From positions 94,717-158,716 of IMG/VR virus record IMGVR_UViG_3300027779_000011: 64,000 bases of DNA; one strand, 5' to 3'. This DNA comes from a virus. Position 1 is the stretch's first letter. Each line of letters starts with the position of its first letter. Under the pieces are notes generated by a model, which saw only the letters and a program-made list of their open reading frames with translations, did no database searches and was not told the DNA's origin. Shown in pieces: positions 26,232 through 37,025 of this stretch. A program made the translations under genes and the position numbers.

Positions 26232-26774
26232 ATGGTTAGAACTCTCGGGCTAGATATATCTTCAAGTGTTATAGGCTGGTCTGTTCTCTCGAACGAGAAC
26301 AATGTGATGTCACTTGAACAGTATGGACATATAAAGCCACCACCTTCAAAAGCTGGCAGCCTGGCATTCAGAATGAACTCCGCATTCGATAGTATGTCGG
26401 AACTGTTTAATAAAATAAATCCAGATGTAGTTGCAATAGAATCATATGCAAGTAAGTTTTCTGCAGGAAGAAGTAGCGCGAGAACCATTATAGTTTTGTC
26501 ATCATTTAATGAGATGATATCAATGGCCTGCTTAAGGGAGCTTGGCTTCGAAACAGAGAAGTATGCTGTTTCGAAGATTAGATCAATTTTATCTAAAAAA
26601 TATGGTATGAAGTTAGTTACAAAAGATGATGTGTTTGATTTAGTTAGAAATGAATTTTCTAATTTTATTATAAGGAAAAATAGGAATAATAAAGTTGCAA
26701 AAACAGTTTACGATGAGAGCGATTCGATAGCTGTAGCATTAACCAGTATTTTAATTAATAAGGGAGAATTTTAA
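26232..26774 (+). CDS. ruvC: RuvC-like Holliday-junction resolvase
   Basis: 180 aa with the RNase-H-fold resolvase motifs: TLGLDISSSVIGWSV (D8), PDVVAIESYASKF (E70) and YDESDSIAVAL (D161, D164), matching the four acidic metal ligands of RuvC. It should cut four-way junctions and branches so that replicated concatemers can be packaged. It has no conventional ribosome site, since a TATAAT lies at the start. Its TAA abuts the groEL ATG with no gap. Confidence 0.88.
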   Translation: MVRTLGLDISSSVIGWSVLSNENNVMSLEQYGHIKPPPSKAGSLAFRMNSAFDSMSELFNKINPDVVAIESYASKFSAGRSSARTIIVLSSFNEMISMACLRELGFETEKYAVSKIRSILSKKYGMKLVTKDDVFDLVRNEFSNFIIRKNRNNKVAKTVYDESDSIAVALTSILINKGEF

Positions 26775-28424
<1,650 letters not shown>

Positions 28425-28445
28425 AAATAAAATTGGAGTTTATTG

Positions 28446-29597
28446 ATGCCTAAAATTATAACACAGAGTGAAGCAGAGAGAGAGATTATAAAGTTTTTTG
28501 GAGATGACACTGTATTTATGAATGGAGATATATCATCGATAGGAACATATGATGTCATAAGCACTGGAAGTGAAACTCTTGATTTCGCGATTGGAATAGG
28601 GGGAATTCCAAGAGGGAGGGTAACTCAGCTAGCAGGCCAGGAGAGCTCTGGAAAGACGATGCTCGCCCTGTCATGTATAAAAAGTTATCTAGATGAAAAC
28701 CCAGATAACACGGCATTATTTATAGATGCCGAATATACATATGATCCAGAGTGGGCGTCATCTCAGGGGGTTGATGTCTCTAGGGTTATGGTGATAAAGA
28801 CTAATGATGCAAAAAAAATATTCGAAGGGCTGATCGGAAAAGTATCTGTAAATAGCGCTACAAAGAAGGTCTCAAAGAAGATGAAGGGTATATTGGATTA
28901 CATAATAGACGGCGAAGATCCAAGGTTTAAAAATCTTGGAATAATAGTCCTAGATTCAATTGCGGTTTTAAACACCCCGCTTGAGATGGCGGCTGACATT
29001 GGAAAGGCCAATATGGCCCCAATACCGAGATTTTTATCAACAGAGTTAAAAAAATTAACACCAGTTATAGCGGAGGCTAATGTAGCCTTCGTGGGAATAA
29101 ATCAAGTGAGGGTGAATCTCGGCCAGATGTTTGGAGATCCCACAACATCTCCTGGGGGAAAGGCACTCAAGCACGCGTGCAGCCTTATGATTAATATGGC
29201 TCCAATATTTAGATCTGAAACTGTCATAAACGACAGCTCTGGAGATCGGGTTGGACACATGGTTCGCGCAAAGATTGGGAAAAACAAAGTTGGAACCCCA
29301 TTCAGAAAGGCAGAGTATAGCGTGAAGTATTCAGAAGGAATTGTGAATCAAAATATAGAGGCTTTGGATCTGGGAGTTAAGTTTTCCATAGTTGAAAGGC
29401 CAAATAACAGAAATTATATTATATATGGTGAGAAAATACTTGGAAGAGATAATGCCATTAAGTATTTGGATGAAAATACAGAAGTGGCAAATAGAATTTT
29501 CTCTGAAGTAAGGGGGATATACTTGGGTAGGAGCTATATTAGTGCCCCATCACATGAAGAGCCTGATGAAGAAAACCCATTAGTTGCTTCGCTTTAA
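28446..29597 (+). CDS. recA: RecA-family recombinase
   Basis: 383 aa from ATG 28446 with TTGGAG upstream; a TTG one codon earlier is less likely. Motifs: Walker A GQESSGKT (64-71), LFIDAEYTYD with catalytic E96, Walker B IIVLDSIAV, the L2-side GINQVRVN and MFGDPTTSPGG. It catalyses strand exchange on ssDNA for recombination-linked replication and repair, with SSB, the possible UvsY-like protein and SbcCD. The C-terminal tail is acidic (HEEPDEENP), as in bacterial RecA. Confidence 0.95.
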   Translation: MPKIITQSEAEREIIKFFGDDTVFMNGDISSIGTYDVISTGSETLDFAIGIGGIPRGRVTQLAGQESSGKTMLALSCIKSYLDENPDNTALFIDAEYTYDPEWASSQGVDVSRVMVIKTNDAKKIFEGLIGKVSVNSATKKVSKKMKGILDYIIDGEDPRFKNLGIIVLDSIAVLNTPLEMAADIGKANMAPIPRFLSTELKKLTPVIAEANVAFVGINQVRVNLGQMFGDPTTSPGGKALKHACSLMINMAPIFRSETVINDSSGDRVGHMVRAKIGKNKVGTPFRKAEYSVKYSEGIVNQNIEALDLGVKFSIVERPNNRNYIIYGEKILGRDNAIKYLDENTEVANRIFSEVRGIYLGRSYISAPSHEEPDEENPLVASL

Positions 29598-29612
29598 TAA
29601 GGACGATAAGAA

Positions 29613-29972
29613 ATGCTTGTAAATTGTAATGTCGGATGTAAGCTTGGCATAACCACTACTATTGCAAAATTAGATATGGATACCAATCAGGCTATATGCA
29701 TGGAGTGTGGGTATGAGATTTTAAATATGTCTTACTTCTCCAAACAAAATATGAAAAATAGTGGAGACATTATAAGCAAAAGGAAAAATAGGGCTTTTTC
29801 TTTTCAGTGTATTACTTGTGAAACAATCGTCGAAACAATGTATTCAGATGATGGTATAATTGGGGTTGGATGTGATAACGGAGATTGTTCTTTTAAGATT
29901 CCATCGCCAATGATCGAAGCCTTAAAGCATAACAGAAACTATAAAGAAGAGGGCACCCAAGAGGATGAGTAA
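29613..29972 (+). CDS. Cysteine-rich zinc-binding protein of unknown function
   Basis: 119 aa with cysteine pairs CNVGC, CMECG, CITC and CDNGDC, suggesting two zinc ribbons. It lies between recA and the primase catalytic subunit and overlaps the latter by eight bases, so it is translationally coupled to it. A role as a primase or replication accessory zinc protein is plausible, but no family is recognised. Confidence 0.65.
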   Translation: MLVNCNVGCKLGITTTIAKLDMDTNQAICMECGYEILNMSYFSKQNMKNSGDIISKRKNRAFSFQCITCETIVETMYSDDGIIGVGCDNGDCSFKIPSPMIEALKHNRNYKEEGTQEDE

Positions 29973-30714
29973 TTATCTTGAAATTTTGGCTAACATATGT
30001 CATTCAAATTTGAAAAACTCAAAGAAGTCTATGGAATATTTGAGAACCGGCAGGGGTATTAGCGATGATATTATAAAATTATATAGCATCGGGTATTTTC
30101 CTCAGAACCTTGAAAAAATATACGACTATATACCAGAAGAGTTTTTAATAAAACTAAATATATCTAGAAACAGGGCGGGCAGCCAGTTTTCGGATTATTT
30201 CTCTTTGGTCTTCCCAATAACCTCAGAGTACGGCAAAGTTGTCGGAATAAGCGGCAGAACATTAATTGATGAAGAGCAAAGAAGTTTTATAAAAATACCA
30301 AAGTATAAAAATAGTTCATATAAAAAATCAAATTATTTTTTCGGATTAGACAAAGCAAAAGAACATATTGTTAGGGAAAATTCAGTTTATGTAGTCGAAG
30401 GATATTTTGACCAGATATCAATGTTTCAGTATGGTATAAAAAATTGTGTAGCGATATGTGGAACATCTTTTTCAAAAAATCATTTTATAAAGTTATCTAG
30501 ATATTGTGATAAAATAATATTTATTTTAGACAATGATGATGCGGGAATGGATTCTTCATTGAGAATATATGATAAATATATTAATAAAGGAATTAAAATT
30601 AGGTTAAAAAATATTCCTAGTCGGTATAAAGATGTTGATGAGTATTTTGCTAATCATGGTAATTCAAAAGAATCTTTTTTAAAAGATGCAGTAAGTTACG
30701 TTCCAAATTTTTAA
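29965..30714 (+). CDS. dnaG: DnaG-type primase catalytic (Toprim) subunit lacking its zinc domain
   Basis: 249 aa. The N-terminal part (YLRTGRGISDDIIKLYSIGYFP, then LVFPITSEYGKVVGISGRTL) matches the DnaG RNA-polymerase domain. The Toprim fold follows, with VYVVEGYFD (E145, D148), AICGTSFS and ILDNDDAG (D189, D191). It should synthesise RNA primers. The zinc-binding CHC2 module normally fused to its front is encoded at 5077-5616, 24 kb away, and the helicase-binding C-terminal domain is absent. It overlaps the zinc-ribbon gene by eight bases. The N-terminus begins directly at the catalytic domain. Confidence 0.88.
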   Translation: MSNYLEILANICHSNLKNSKKSMEYLRTGRGISDDIIKLYSIGYFPQNLEKIYDYIPEEFLIKLNISRNRAGSQFSDYFSLVFPITSEYGKVVGISGRTLIDEEQRSFIKIPKYKNSSYKKSNYFFGLDKAKEHIVRENSVYVVEGYFDQISMFQYGIKNCVAICGTSFSKNHFIKLSRYCDKIIFILDNDDAGMDSSLRIYDKYINKGIKIRLKNIPSRYKDVDEYFANHGNSKESFLKDAVSYVPNF

Positions 30715-30724
30715 AGATAGTAGT

Positions 30725-31150
30725 ATGGGAAACAGTAAGTCATATCAGTACAAAATCGTAGAAATATCCTTTGATCAATCAAAGTTGAATAATTTTTCAA
30801 CTGAGAGATCCATAGGTAATGTTCTGTCTGATAACCAATTTTCAGAAGAGATTCAGGAATTGCGAGAAGACCTCTTGGATGAGATTTATTCTATTATAAA
30901 CGGAAACTATCTAACGGAACATCAGAAGAAAATATTATTTATGAGGCTTATGGGGAAGACGCAGAATGATATAGCGGAACATCTTGGCATTACACAATCT
31001 GCCGTGCATAAGGCTATGCATGGAAATATAGATTATAAGAATAATAAAAAAAGATATGGTGGAATAGTTAAAAAATTGAAGAAAATATGTACAACTAATC
31101 CTAACATTCAGAGTATTTTAGAAAGAATAGAAGAAGTAAGAAGTATTTAA
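30725..31150 (+). CDS. Sigma-region-4-like helix-turn-helix regulator
   Basis: 141 aa. Residues ~63-100 (LTEHQKKILFMRLMGKTQNDIAEHLGITQSAVHKAMHGN) are a clear helix-turn-helix of the sigma-70 region-4 type. No region 2 is present, so it is not a full sigma factor. It likely binds promoter DNA or acts as a transcription regulator for the phage programme, complementing the sigma factor at 10630. It ends the replication module just before an intergenic promoter. Confidence 0.75.
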   Translation: MGNSKSYQYKIVEISFDQSKLNNFSTERSIGNVLSDNQFSEEIQELREDLLDEIYSIINGNYLTEHQKKILFMRLMGKTQNDIAEHLGITQSAVHKAMHGNIDYKNNKKRYGGIVKKLKKICTTNPNIQSILERIEEVRSI

Positions 31151-31170
31151 ATATACTAATTAAATTATAA

Positions 31171-31199
31171 TTAACTAGAAGTTCAGACTTGTGTATAAT
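31171..31199 (+). promoter_or_regulatory. Sigma-70-like promoter before the head module
   Basis: TTAACT (31171-31176) and TATAAT (31194-31199) are separated by exactly 17 bases within a 98-base noncoding gap. A second TATAATTAA lies at 31166. It precedes the gene at 31249, the first of the head/packaging module, which has a good TAGGAG ribosome site. Confidence 0.55.
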
Positions 31200-31248
31200 T
31201 TATTTTCTATTAATAAATAAAACAAATTTTGTAGGAGTATCATAAGAA

Positions 31249-31722
31249 ATGTCAATAGATAAAGCGCTTATAGATTTTTTTGAAAAAAAGAGTAAGAATT
31301 TAGCATCTAAAAATAGAATTAAATACTCAGAAGACATTCTTATAAAGAAGATTGCCTTTGATTATTTCAAAGTTGATAATGACCCATATGAAGGCCTCTG
31401 GAAGATGGAGGAGCGCGATGGAGAAAAGTATTTAGTAAGAAGTTCCGAGGCGGACAGTCATCAAAAGACAATTGGTGATTGGACCGCAGTTAGCGATCAT
31501 TCGAAATCAAATATTACTTTGGCGTATAAGAGCGTTCCAGTAGCTCTATTATCGTCCAGCGAATATAAATTTGACAAAGAAAGCATAATGACCTTCAAGT
31601 CTGCACTGCTAGATATCATTGGTAAGGATGATGGCGTGGTTAAGGATATACTAGGTCTGCAACCAAGGGCTAAAACCGAAGCTTTGTATAATACGTTTCC
31701 GGAGTTAAAAAAGTTTCTATAA
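31249..31722 (+). CDS. Unknown 157-aa protein at start of head module
   Basis: Has TAGGAG about 14 bases before ATG. The product is charged, with a helical start (FFEKKSKNLASKNRIKYSEDIL) and a C-terminal helix pair ending PELKKFL. No family is recognised. It directly precedes the duplicated-domain protein and probably belongs to the virion module. Confidence 0.6.
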   Translation: MSIDKALIDFFEKKSKNLASKNRIKYSEDILIKKIAFDYFKVDNDPYEGLWKMEERDGEKYLVRSSEADSHQKTIGDWTAVSDHSKSNITLAYKSVPVALLSSSEYKFDKESIMTFKSALLDIIGKDDGVVKDILGLQPRAKTEALYNTFPELKKFL

Positions 31723-31740
31723 AATGGGATGAACTAAAGA

Positions 31741-33297
31741 ATGGATAATATTTTAAAAATTGCGTCTGAGGCCAGCAAGATGCTGGACAGACTTGAAAAC
31801 GGTACAAGGTATAGGATCTCCGAAGTTTTAGGCGAATTTAATAAAATTGCTGATAAAAACTCTTCCGATCTTTTGGTTTGTAATGCCAGAGATGTATTGC
31901 ACAAGGTTTCTAAAAAGCAAGAGTTTATAACTCAGAGAGAAATAACGGAAGTTTACAACAGCCTGTATGGGCTTTCTGGCAACAGAAGTATATTCAAACA
32001 AGCGCTCGGTGGGTTCCTCTTGAGTGGACATGGAGAGCCCCCTAAGAGCTCTGCTAATTACTCGAAAAACAGGGATCGCCACGAAGTTGCGCTAGAGCCA
32101 ATGTATGAAAAACAAGCTTTGGCGGAATCATTTTCAACTATATTTTCTCTAGATGGAACACCATCTATTGGCCAATTTAATAATGGGGTTGAGAAAAAAG
32201 CAGAAAAGTTTGCAAAGGCTCAGCTAAATTCTATGGAACATTATCCATATAGTGTAAAGGCCTTGGATGGAAATGAGCATTATATACTATGCGTTGCATC
32301 TTTTGACACCCCAAGCTTTACCAAGGTTGATGTAAAGATCCCAGTTCAGGTTTCTGGTGGTATTCCAAAGTTTCCAGATAGCTTTATTGACGGGTCTTCT
32401 GTTGAAGGTCTGAATAAGAAAAATCTAACTGTGTATATTAAAAATGCAGTAAATCAGGTTTCTAAAAACTCTGTTCACAAGTTCGCCTCAGAAAGAAGTC
32501 TTGAATTTTTAAGAACAGAGCCTGCGGTTTTGCCAACAAGTTTAAACCAATTGGCAGACCTGGATAGTCATATAGTCACGGCAACATCTAAATTTGAAAA
32601 AAGAGAAGTTGACATGGGCAGAAATGTTGTCGCCGCTGAATTAAAGTCCATGGGGCTTTTTAATCCGCAGGTTAAGGTGTCTCATTGTACAGATTCTGAT
32701 ATCGTATTTGCAGCACATATAAAGACTGCATCTGGCATTCAAGAAATATTAATCCCAGTAGAGGTTCAGAATGGCTCCGCAATCTTGCCTAGTACGTTTG
32801 AGCATAATTCAGAACTATACAGATTTAACTCTAAGAATATTAACAAGATTACAAAAAATAGCAATCATAAATCTGAAAACATAACGGTTAGGGACTCTGG
32901 CTCTATTGGCAATATGTCATACCATGAACTCATGGATAGGGTAATAGACGGAGTTTCTGGTGGTGATTATGGAATGTCAGAAGAGGCGCTCATCACGATA
33001 AGTAACAAATTTGATGGCGAAAAGTATAAAGTTGCATTAAGTACATTTACAGACATATTAAAAGCTTCATCTAAGAATACGAAGCGAGAAGAGATGGTTA
33101 AGAGGGCTATGAATAATGGCGACTTAATAAACATTCCAACGTCAGTTGAGCCTTACTCTCCAAAATTTGGCACGCCATTGAGCAAGCTAGACTTTGACGA
33201 AAAAGGTGATTTGTACCTAAGAAGAAGAACGGCTAAATCAGAGAACTTGAAAGATTCTGGTTCTGGAATATCATCCTATAACATTGTATTAACTTAG
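31741..33297 (+). CDS. Virion-module protein with duplicated domain
   Basis: 518 aa. Two segments, residues ~160-250 and ~300-378, align with each other. Each runs LxSM...VK, then I/V-PVxV..G, P..F, a K-N pair, and ends VSKNSVHK in copy 1 and ITKNSNHK in copy 2. This shows an internal duplication of a ~85-residue domain. The flanks are helical. No known family is recognised; the position suggests a head-completion or internal virion protein. Confidence 0.65.
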   Translation: MDNILKIASEASKMLDRLENGTRYRISEVLGEFNKIADKNSSDLLVCNARDVLHKVSKKQEFITQREITEVYNSLYGLSGNRSIFKQALGGFLLSGHGEPPKSSANYSKNRDRHEVALEPMYEKQALAESFSTIFSLDGTPSIGQFNNGVEKKAEKFAKAQLNSMEHYPYSVKALDGNEHYILCVASFDTPSFTKVDVKIPVQVSGGIPKFPDSFIDGSSVEGLNKKNLTVYIKNAVNQVSKNSVHKFASERSLEFLRTEPAVLPTSLNQLADLDSHIVTATSKFEKREVDMGRNVVAAELKSMGLFNPQVKVSHCTDSDIVFAAHIKTASGIQEILIPVEVQNGSAILPSTFEHNSELYRFNSKNINKITKNSNHKSENITVRDSGSIGNMSYHELMDRVIDGVSGGDYGMSEEALITISNKFDGEKYKVALSTFTDILKASSKNTKREEMVKRAMNNGDLINIPTSVEPYSPKFGTPLSKLDFDEKGDLYLRRRTAKSENLKDSGSGISSYNIVLT

Positions 33298-33306
33298 GAG
33301 AAGGTA

Positions 33307-34431
33307 ATGTCTAGATTTTCAGATATCTTAAAGAATGGGTTTGAGTCAGAAAGCAGAAAGGGCAGAAGGCAGTCTAGGGTGGTATACCTAGACTATTGTA
33401 CCTTTAAAAAGATGGCCCAAGAAGAGCAGCACGGAATACTTCAACACTTCAGATCTGAAAATAGAGGCTATCCGACTAGGGACCAGTACCACACAATGAG
33501 AGGTGTTCCATCCTCTCCATCTCCCGGTCAAACTCCAAGTGATAACTCTGAGATAGCAAGGATGTATGGCGTTAACCCCAGGCAAGAAGACTCTGAAGTT
33601 ATAGAGATGAACAGGCCGAGGTCTCTATCTACAAGGTACTCTCCAGATAGAATTGGGGTTCAGGCACGAAGGGTTTCCGATGGTGTTTGGCAAGATCCAT
33701 ATACAAATAGAGTGTATGATTACAATGATGGGTTTAAAACAGAATCTGGAGAAGAGTTTCCTGGTGGCCATGTTGCGTTGCAGAGTCATATGATAGGGTT
33801 AGCAAGTCATCTTGATTCAGTCGGTCTTTATAAAGAGGCAGACTATCTTGATGCTATAGTAAAAAAAGCTGGCTCCTTTGGGGGTTTTGAATTCTCTTCC
33901 ACCAATAATGAAGAAGATACTTTAAGTCATGAGGAACTTCGCACTTTGCACAAACTATATGCGCAAAAAAATGGCATAGATTACAGTCTATATGACGATA
34001 TTCCGAAAGAAATTACTGATGCGTTTATAGGTCTGGATAAGCAAAGCCCACTCGTAAGGGAGCTTCTTGGGCTGGATAGCGGAGAGGCTATTGTGCATGA
34101 GCCTGCCGACGACCCACCAGCTAAAGGATTACTCGATTGGGACAAACCAGTGGGAACGTCTTACGCAGACCGAATGCTCGCAGGAAAACCAACTCGTTCT
34201 GAAGACCACCCTGAGGAGGGGGCGGATTACAACATAGCTGTTGCTTCCGCAATTCAAATACTTAAAAATATAAGTCGCTCGGCTTCAGCTCGGAGCAATG
34301 CTTATGGTTTCATGGAAATGGTGTTCGAAGAATTGGCCGGAAAAGAGGCAGTCGAGGCGCTAAGTGCAGCAAGATCGGCTATAGACCAGAAATCTGAAGA
34401 GGGTGGAAGCGGAAGGGGCTTTTTGGGGTAA
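33307..34431 (+). CDS. Virion-module protein carrying the EADYLD helix motif
   Basis: 374 aa with GGAGAAGG just before ATG. The N-terminus is basic and Ser/Arg-rich and probably disordered. Residues 165-184 read LASHLDSVGLYKEADYLDAI, followed by VKKA. This is the shared helix-hinge-helix motif also found in the proteins at 35545, 39345, 53614, 55029 and 55431. The C-terminal part is helical and acidic with no enzyme motif. Function unknown. Its stop overlaps the start of a 27-aa ORF (TAATG). Confidence 0.65.
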   Translation: MSRFSDILKNGFESESRKGRRQSRVVYLDYCTFKKMAQEEQHGILQHFRSENRGYPTRDQYHTMRGVPSSPSPGQTPSDNSEIARMYGVNPRQEDSEVIEMNRPRSLSTRYSPDRIGVQARRVSDGVWQDPYTNRVYDYNDGFKTESGEEFPGGHVALQSHMIGLASHLDSVGLYKEADYLDAIVKKAGSFGGFEFSSTNNEEDTLSHEELRTLHKLYAQKNGIDYSLYDDIPKEITDAFIGLDKQSPLVRELLGLDSGEAIVHEPADDPPAKGLLDWDKPVGTSYADRMLAGKPTRSEDHPEEGADYNIAVASAIQILKNISRSASARSNAYGFMEMVFEELAGKEAVEALSAARSAIDQKSEEGGSGRGFLG

Positions 34432-34514
34432 TGAAAGCGAAGGGTCCATGGGGCTCAATTTTGTTTTTTTTATCAATGTATGCTGCAATATTTATAGCTC
34501 ACTGCCAATTATAA
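34431..34514 (+). CDS. Possible 27-aa membrane microprotein
   Basis: ATG overlaps the preceding TAA (TAATG). It encodes a short basic start (MKAKGPWG) and a hydrophobic helix (SILFFLSMYAAIFIAHCQL) that could span a membrane once. The junction resembles those of the real genes here, but the ORF is very short, so it may be chance. Confidence 0.3.
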   Translation: MKAKGPWGSILFFLSMYAAIFIAHCQL

Positions 34515-34536
34515 ATTTTTAAAAATGTATAAAGCT

Positions 34537-34569
34537 CGCTACTATTAAGTAATATTATAGTAGCGTTTT
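34537..34569 (+). terminator. Intrinsic terminator
   Basis: CGCTACTAT (34537-34545) pairs perfectly with ATAGTAGCG (34557-34565) across an 11-base loop and is followed by TTTTG. It lies in the gap before the small-terminase candidate. The loop contains TTAAGTAATATTATA, also found at 60714 just before another gene, so it may double as a promoter. Confidence 0.65.
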
Positions 34570-34587
34570 GTTATTTTTGGAGAAAGT

Positions 34588-35265
34588 ATGAACAACAAAG
34601 TCTTGAGACATCCGGATAAAGAAGAGATAATAAAAATGCTTCTTAATGGCGAGTCTGTAAAGGAAGTAGAGAGATGGATAAAGAAAAAGCATCCAAGGTC
34701 AAAGAGGCTTCAGATATCTTATATGACGCTTCAAAAGTTTAGAGCAGAAAGTTTAAACTTAAAGGGCGATATTCTTGATGATATAAAAAACCGTAGAGCG
34801 GAAGGCCAGAAGCAAGATGAGGTTCTGGAGCAGAAGATGATGATTGAGGCATCTTCTGCATATCAAGAAAAGATAGACGAGATAGCATCTGCAGAATTAG
34901 ATGTGACAAGAAGGCTTCTTGAGATGGACAAACTAGTTACCTCCAGGATTGAGTTCTATTACAACTTGCTGCAACAGGGTGGTTCCATAAAGGAAGATAA
35001 GATCTTTCTTGAATACATAAACACTTTAAAGTCATTGATGCAGGATTGGAAAAAGTACATTGAGGGCGTTGCAGACCAAAAGATTGAACATAATATTAAT
35101 TTTAATGTTATTAATACGCAGGTTTCTGTTCTAAAAGATTCTGTATGTGAGATTCTTCAAGATATACAGCCAGAACTAATACCAGTATTCCTGGATAGAG
35201 TAAATGATAAAATACAAAAAATAGATGCGGATTCAATAGATTATAATGAGGTAATAGATGTCTGA
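34588..35265 (+). CDS. Terminase small subunit candidate (helix-turn-helix)
   Basis: 225 aa with TTTGGAG before ATG. The N-terminal ~60 residues (EEIIKMLLNGESVKEVERWIKKK and LQISYMTLQKFRAE) form a resolvase-like helix-turn-helix. A long charged coiled coil follows, then helical C-terminal segments. This DNA-binding plus oligomerising layout, in a packaging module, fits a small terminase that recognises phage DNA and loads the large subunit. The large terminase is 5.5 kb downstream rather than adjacent, so the assignment is moderate; a regulator is an alternative. Confidence 0.55.
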   Translation: MNNKVLRHPDKEEIIKMLLNGESVKEVERWIKKKHPRSKRLQISYMTLQKFRAESLNLKGDILDDIKNRRAEGQKQDEVLEQKMMIEASSAYQEKIDEIASAELDVTRRLLEMDKLVTSRIEFYYNLLQQGGSIKEDKIFLEYINTLKSLMQDWKKYIEGVADQKIEHNINFNVINTQVSVLKDSVCEILQDIQPELIPVFLDRVNDKIQKIDADSIDYNEVIDV

Positions 35266-35530
35266 TGAGAATTTAATATTAAAGATAGAAAATTTAGATA
35301 AGCTGAGAAATCCAGAAGAGCCTATCGGATTTATAAACTGGATAAAGAAAAACCTAGATCTGTACGGGGATGACGAAGAAGAGGTGCCTATAGAGCACAT
35401 TAGAACGTACTTAAAGTACATTATGGATGAGGTGAAATCCTCTAATTCAAATATAGATGAGTCAAATAAATTATTATGGATTAGAAAAATAAAAAGACTA
35501 AGAAAAGGCCTAAAGGCTATTGAGCAGTAG
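35258..35530 (+). CDS. Small acidic helical protein of unknown function
   Basis: 90 aa; its ATG overlaps the previous gene by eight bases, so it is translationally coupled to the small-terminase candidate. It is acidic in the middle (YGDDEEEVPIEH) and basic at the C-terminus (RKIKRLRKGLKAIEQ). No family is recognised; a packaging accessory is possible. Confidence 0.6.
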   Translation: MSDENLILKIENLDKLRNPEEPIGFINWIKKNLDLYGDDEEEVPIEHIRTYLKYIMDEVKSSNSNIDESNKLLWIRKIKRLRKGLKAIEQ

Positions 35531-35544
35531 ATGGGGAATATGTT

Positions 35545-37002
35545 TTGAAAAAATTTAATAATAAAATAAATAATTTTTTTTTAAAGAATGCGTCATCACT
35601 TCATAATACGTCTGATTATTTTTTAGACCTGTATATAAATGAGGCGGAAAAGATGTCTAAATTTTCTGTAAATAATAAAAAAGATTACATAGTTGCATCA
35701 AATACCATAAAGTTTTTAGAATCTTTAAATATTGAAAAAAATAATAACTACATTGCAGATATTGTAAAAAAATCTAGAAGTGCTAATATTAAAAATAGTA
35801 ATGATTGTTATTACTTTATATTTAAATCTATATTGGAAGATGAAATGATAAATAAAAAATCATATCCGTCAGTTTTTGCTATACCAATTGATGGCATAGT
35901 GGAAGAGTATGATTTAAATAAGTGGGGAGAATTAGTTCATAAAGTTTATGATGCTGTAAATTCCGGAGATATGACATATGCAAACGCTATTGATTACTAT
36001 TCTGGATTTTTGGAATCCGACAACGAGTCTTTTAATTTTAAAAAATGGATTGAATATTACAAATCTGGAGAGCATCTAAAGTACAGCTTAGAAGAGGGAG
36101 ATATGAAGAAAAAAGCAAATATGCCAGTTGAGTTAATTTCTGGATTATACCACGACACTCCGACTATAGATCATGATCATATAGCTGAAAGCTCTGGTAT
36201 GTCCATGGTGTTAAAAGAAAATTATAAAAAATGGAAGGGTCAGTTCAATGCCGCTCTAAGAAGGATTGATAGGCTCTTAAGAGGTAGCGAGGATTACGTT
36301 GACCCAGAAACCTATGATTCTTTAGCTGACGACCTGCATACTTTGAGCAAACATGTGAATAGGGTTAGGATGTCAGTAACTGCATCAGACCTCGCGATAA
36401 GGACTGCTAATAAGTTCGAAAAAAGAGGGTTCTCCGAAGGTGCTAGCATATTGAGAAAGTTCGCACAGGAGGTTCCTCCAGACATGGAGATGACCCCGGG
36501 ACCGGCAGAGCAGGCTCCGGTAGCGCAGGAGCAGGCTCCGGGGGCTCCTGGGGAGTTGGCTGATGTGGTACCTGCTGAAACACCAGAGGAGCCTGAGCCT
36601 GAACCTATAGACATAAAAGATATCAAGCCAATACCCGGCCCATACGCGGGTGAGTACGCACAGCTTGCAGGAGATATAAACCTATCTGATGCGTCAGTAA
36701 AGCTGGAAGAGGTGGCCGGAATGCTTGCAGACAGAAGGGTTATAAGGTTGCTGGCAGAGTTTGATATAATGTTGGATAAGCTTGGTATAGCGTCTATGTT
36801 TCCAGAACTTGCAGAGTCTCAGGCAAAATTAATCGATTCGTATGGATACGCGTTAACAAGGGTTTCTAAAATGCTTGGTATGATTTCAAGTAGCAACAAA
36901 CTTGTAGAGATGTCAGATGATAGTGGCGCTCCGGAGCAACAAGAAGAGGGCGAGTCTACGGTCCAGCAGCCAGAAGTGCAGCCGGATCAGGAGCTGGTCT
37001 GA
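35545..37002 (+). CDS. Large virion-module protein with helix motif and Pro/Glu-rich linker
   Basis: 485 aa from a TTG start at 35545; GATGGGG about eight bases upstream supports it and no in-frame ATG is near. The N-terminal domain is helical and Asn/Lys-rich. Residues 286-305 (RTANKFEKRGFSEGASILRK) are a variant of the shared helix-hinge-helix motif. A linker of ~55 residues rich in Pro, Glu and Ala follows, then a conserved-looking helical C-terminal domain (KLEEVAGMLADRRVIRLL, DIMLDKLGIASMFPELAES). No enzyme motif. Probably an internal or head structural protein. Confidence 0.6.
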   Translation: MKKFNNKINNFFLKNASSLHNTSDYFLDLYINEAEKMSKFSVNNKKDYIVASNTIKFLESLNIEKNNNYIADIVKKSRSANIKNSNDCYYFIFKSILEDEMINKKSYPSVFAIPIDGIVEEYDLNKWGELVHKVYDAVNSGDMTYANAIDYYSGFLESDNESFNFKKWIEYYKSGEHLKYSLEEGDMKKKANMPVELISGLYHDTPTIDHDHIAESSGMSMVLKENYKKWKGQFNAALRRIDRLLRGSEDYVDPETYDSLADDLHTLSKHVNRVRMSVTASDLAIRTANKFEKRGFSEGASILRKFAQEVPPDMEMTPGPAEQAPVAQEQAPGAPGELADVVPAETPEEPEPEPIDIKDIKPIPGPYAGEYAQLAGDINLSDASVKLEEVAGMLADRRVIRLLAEFDIMLDKLGIASMFPELAESQAKLIDSYGYALTRVSKMLGMISSSNKLVEMSDDSGAPEQQEEGESTVQQPEVQPDQELV

Positions 37003-37025
37003 GATTTGCCCGGGAGGTTTAAACA

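Noticed and set aside
34546-34560. TTAAGTAATATTATA shared with 60714 as a definite promoter
   Set aside because: Only two copies, one within a terminator loop, in AT-rich sequence; could be chance.
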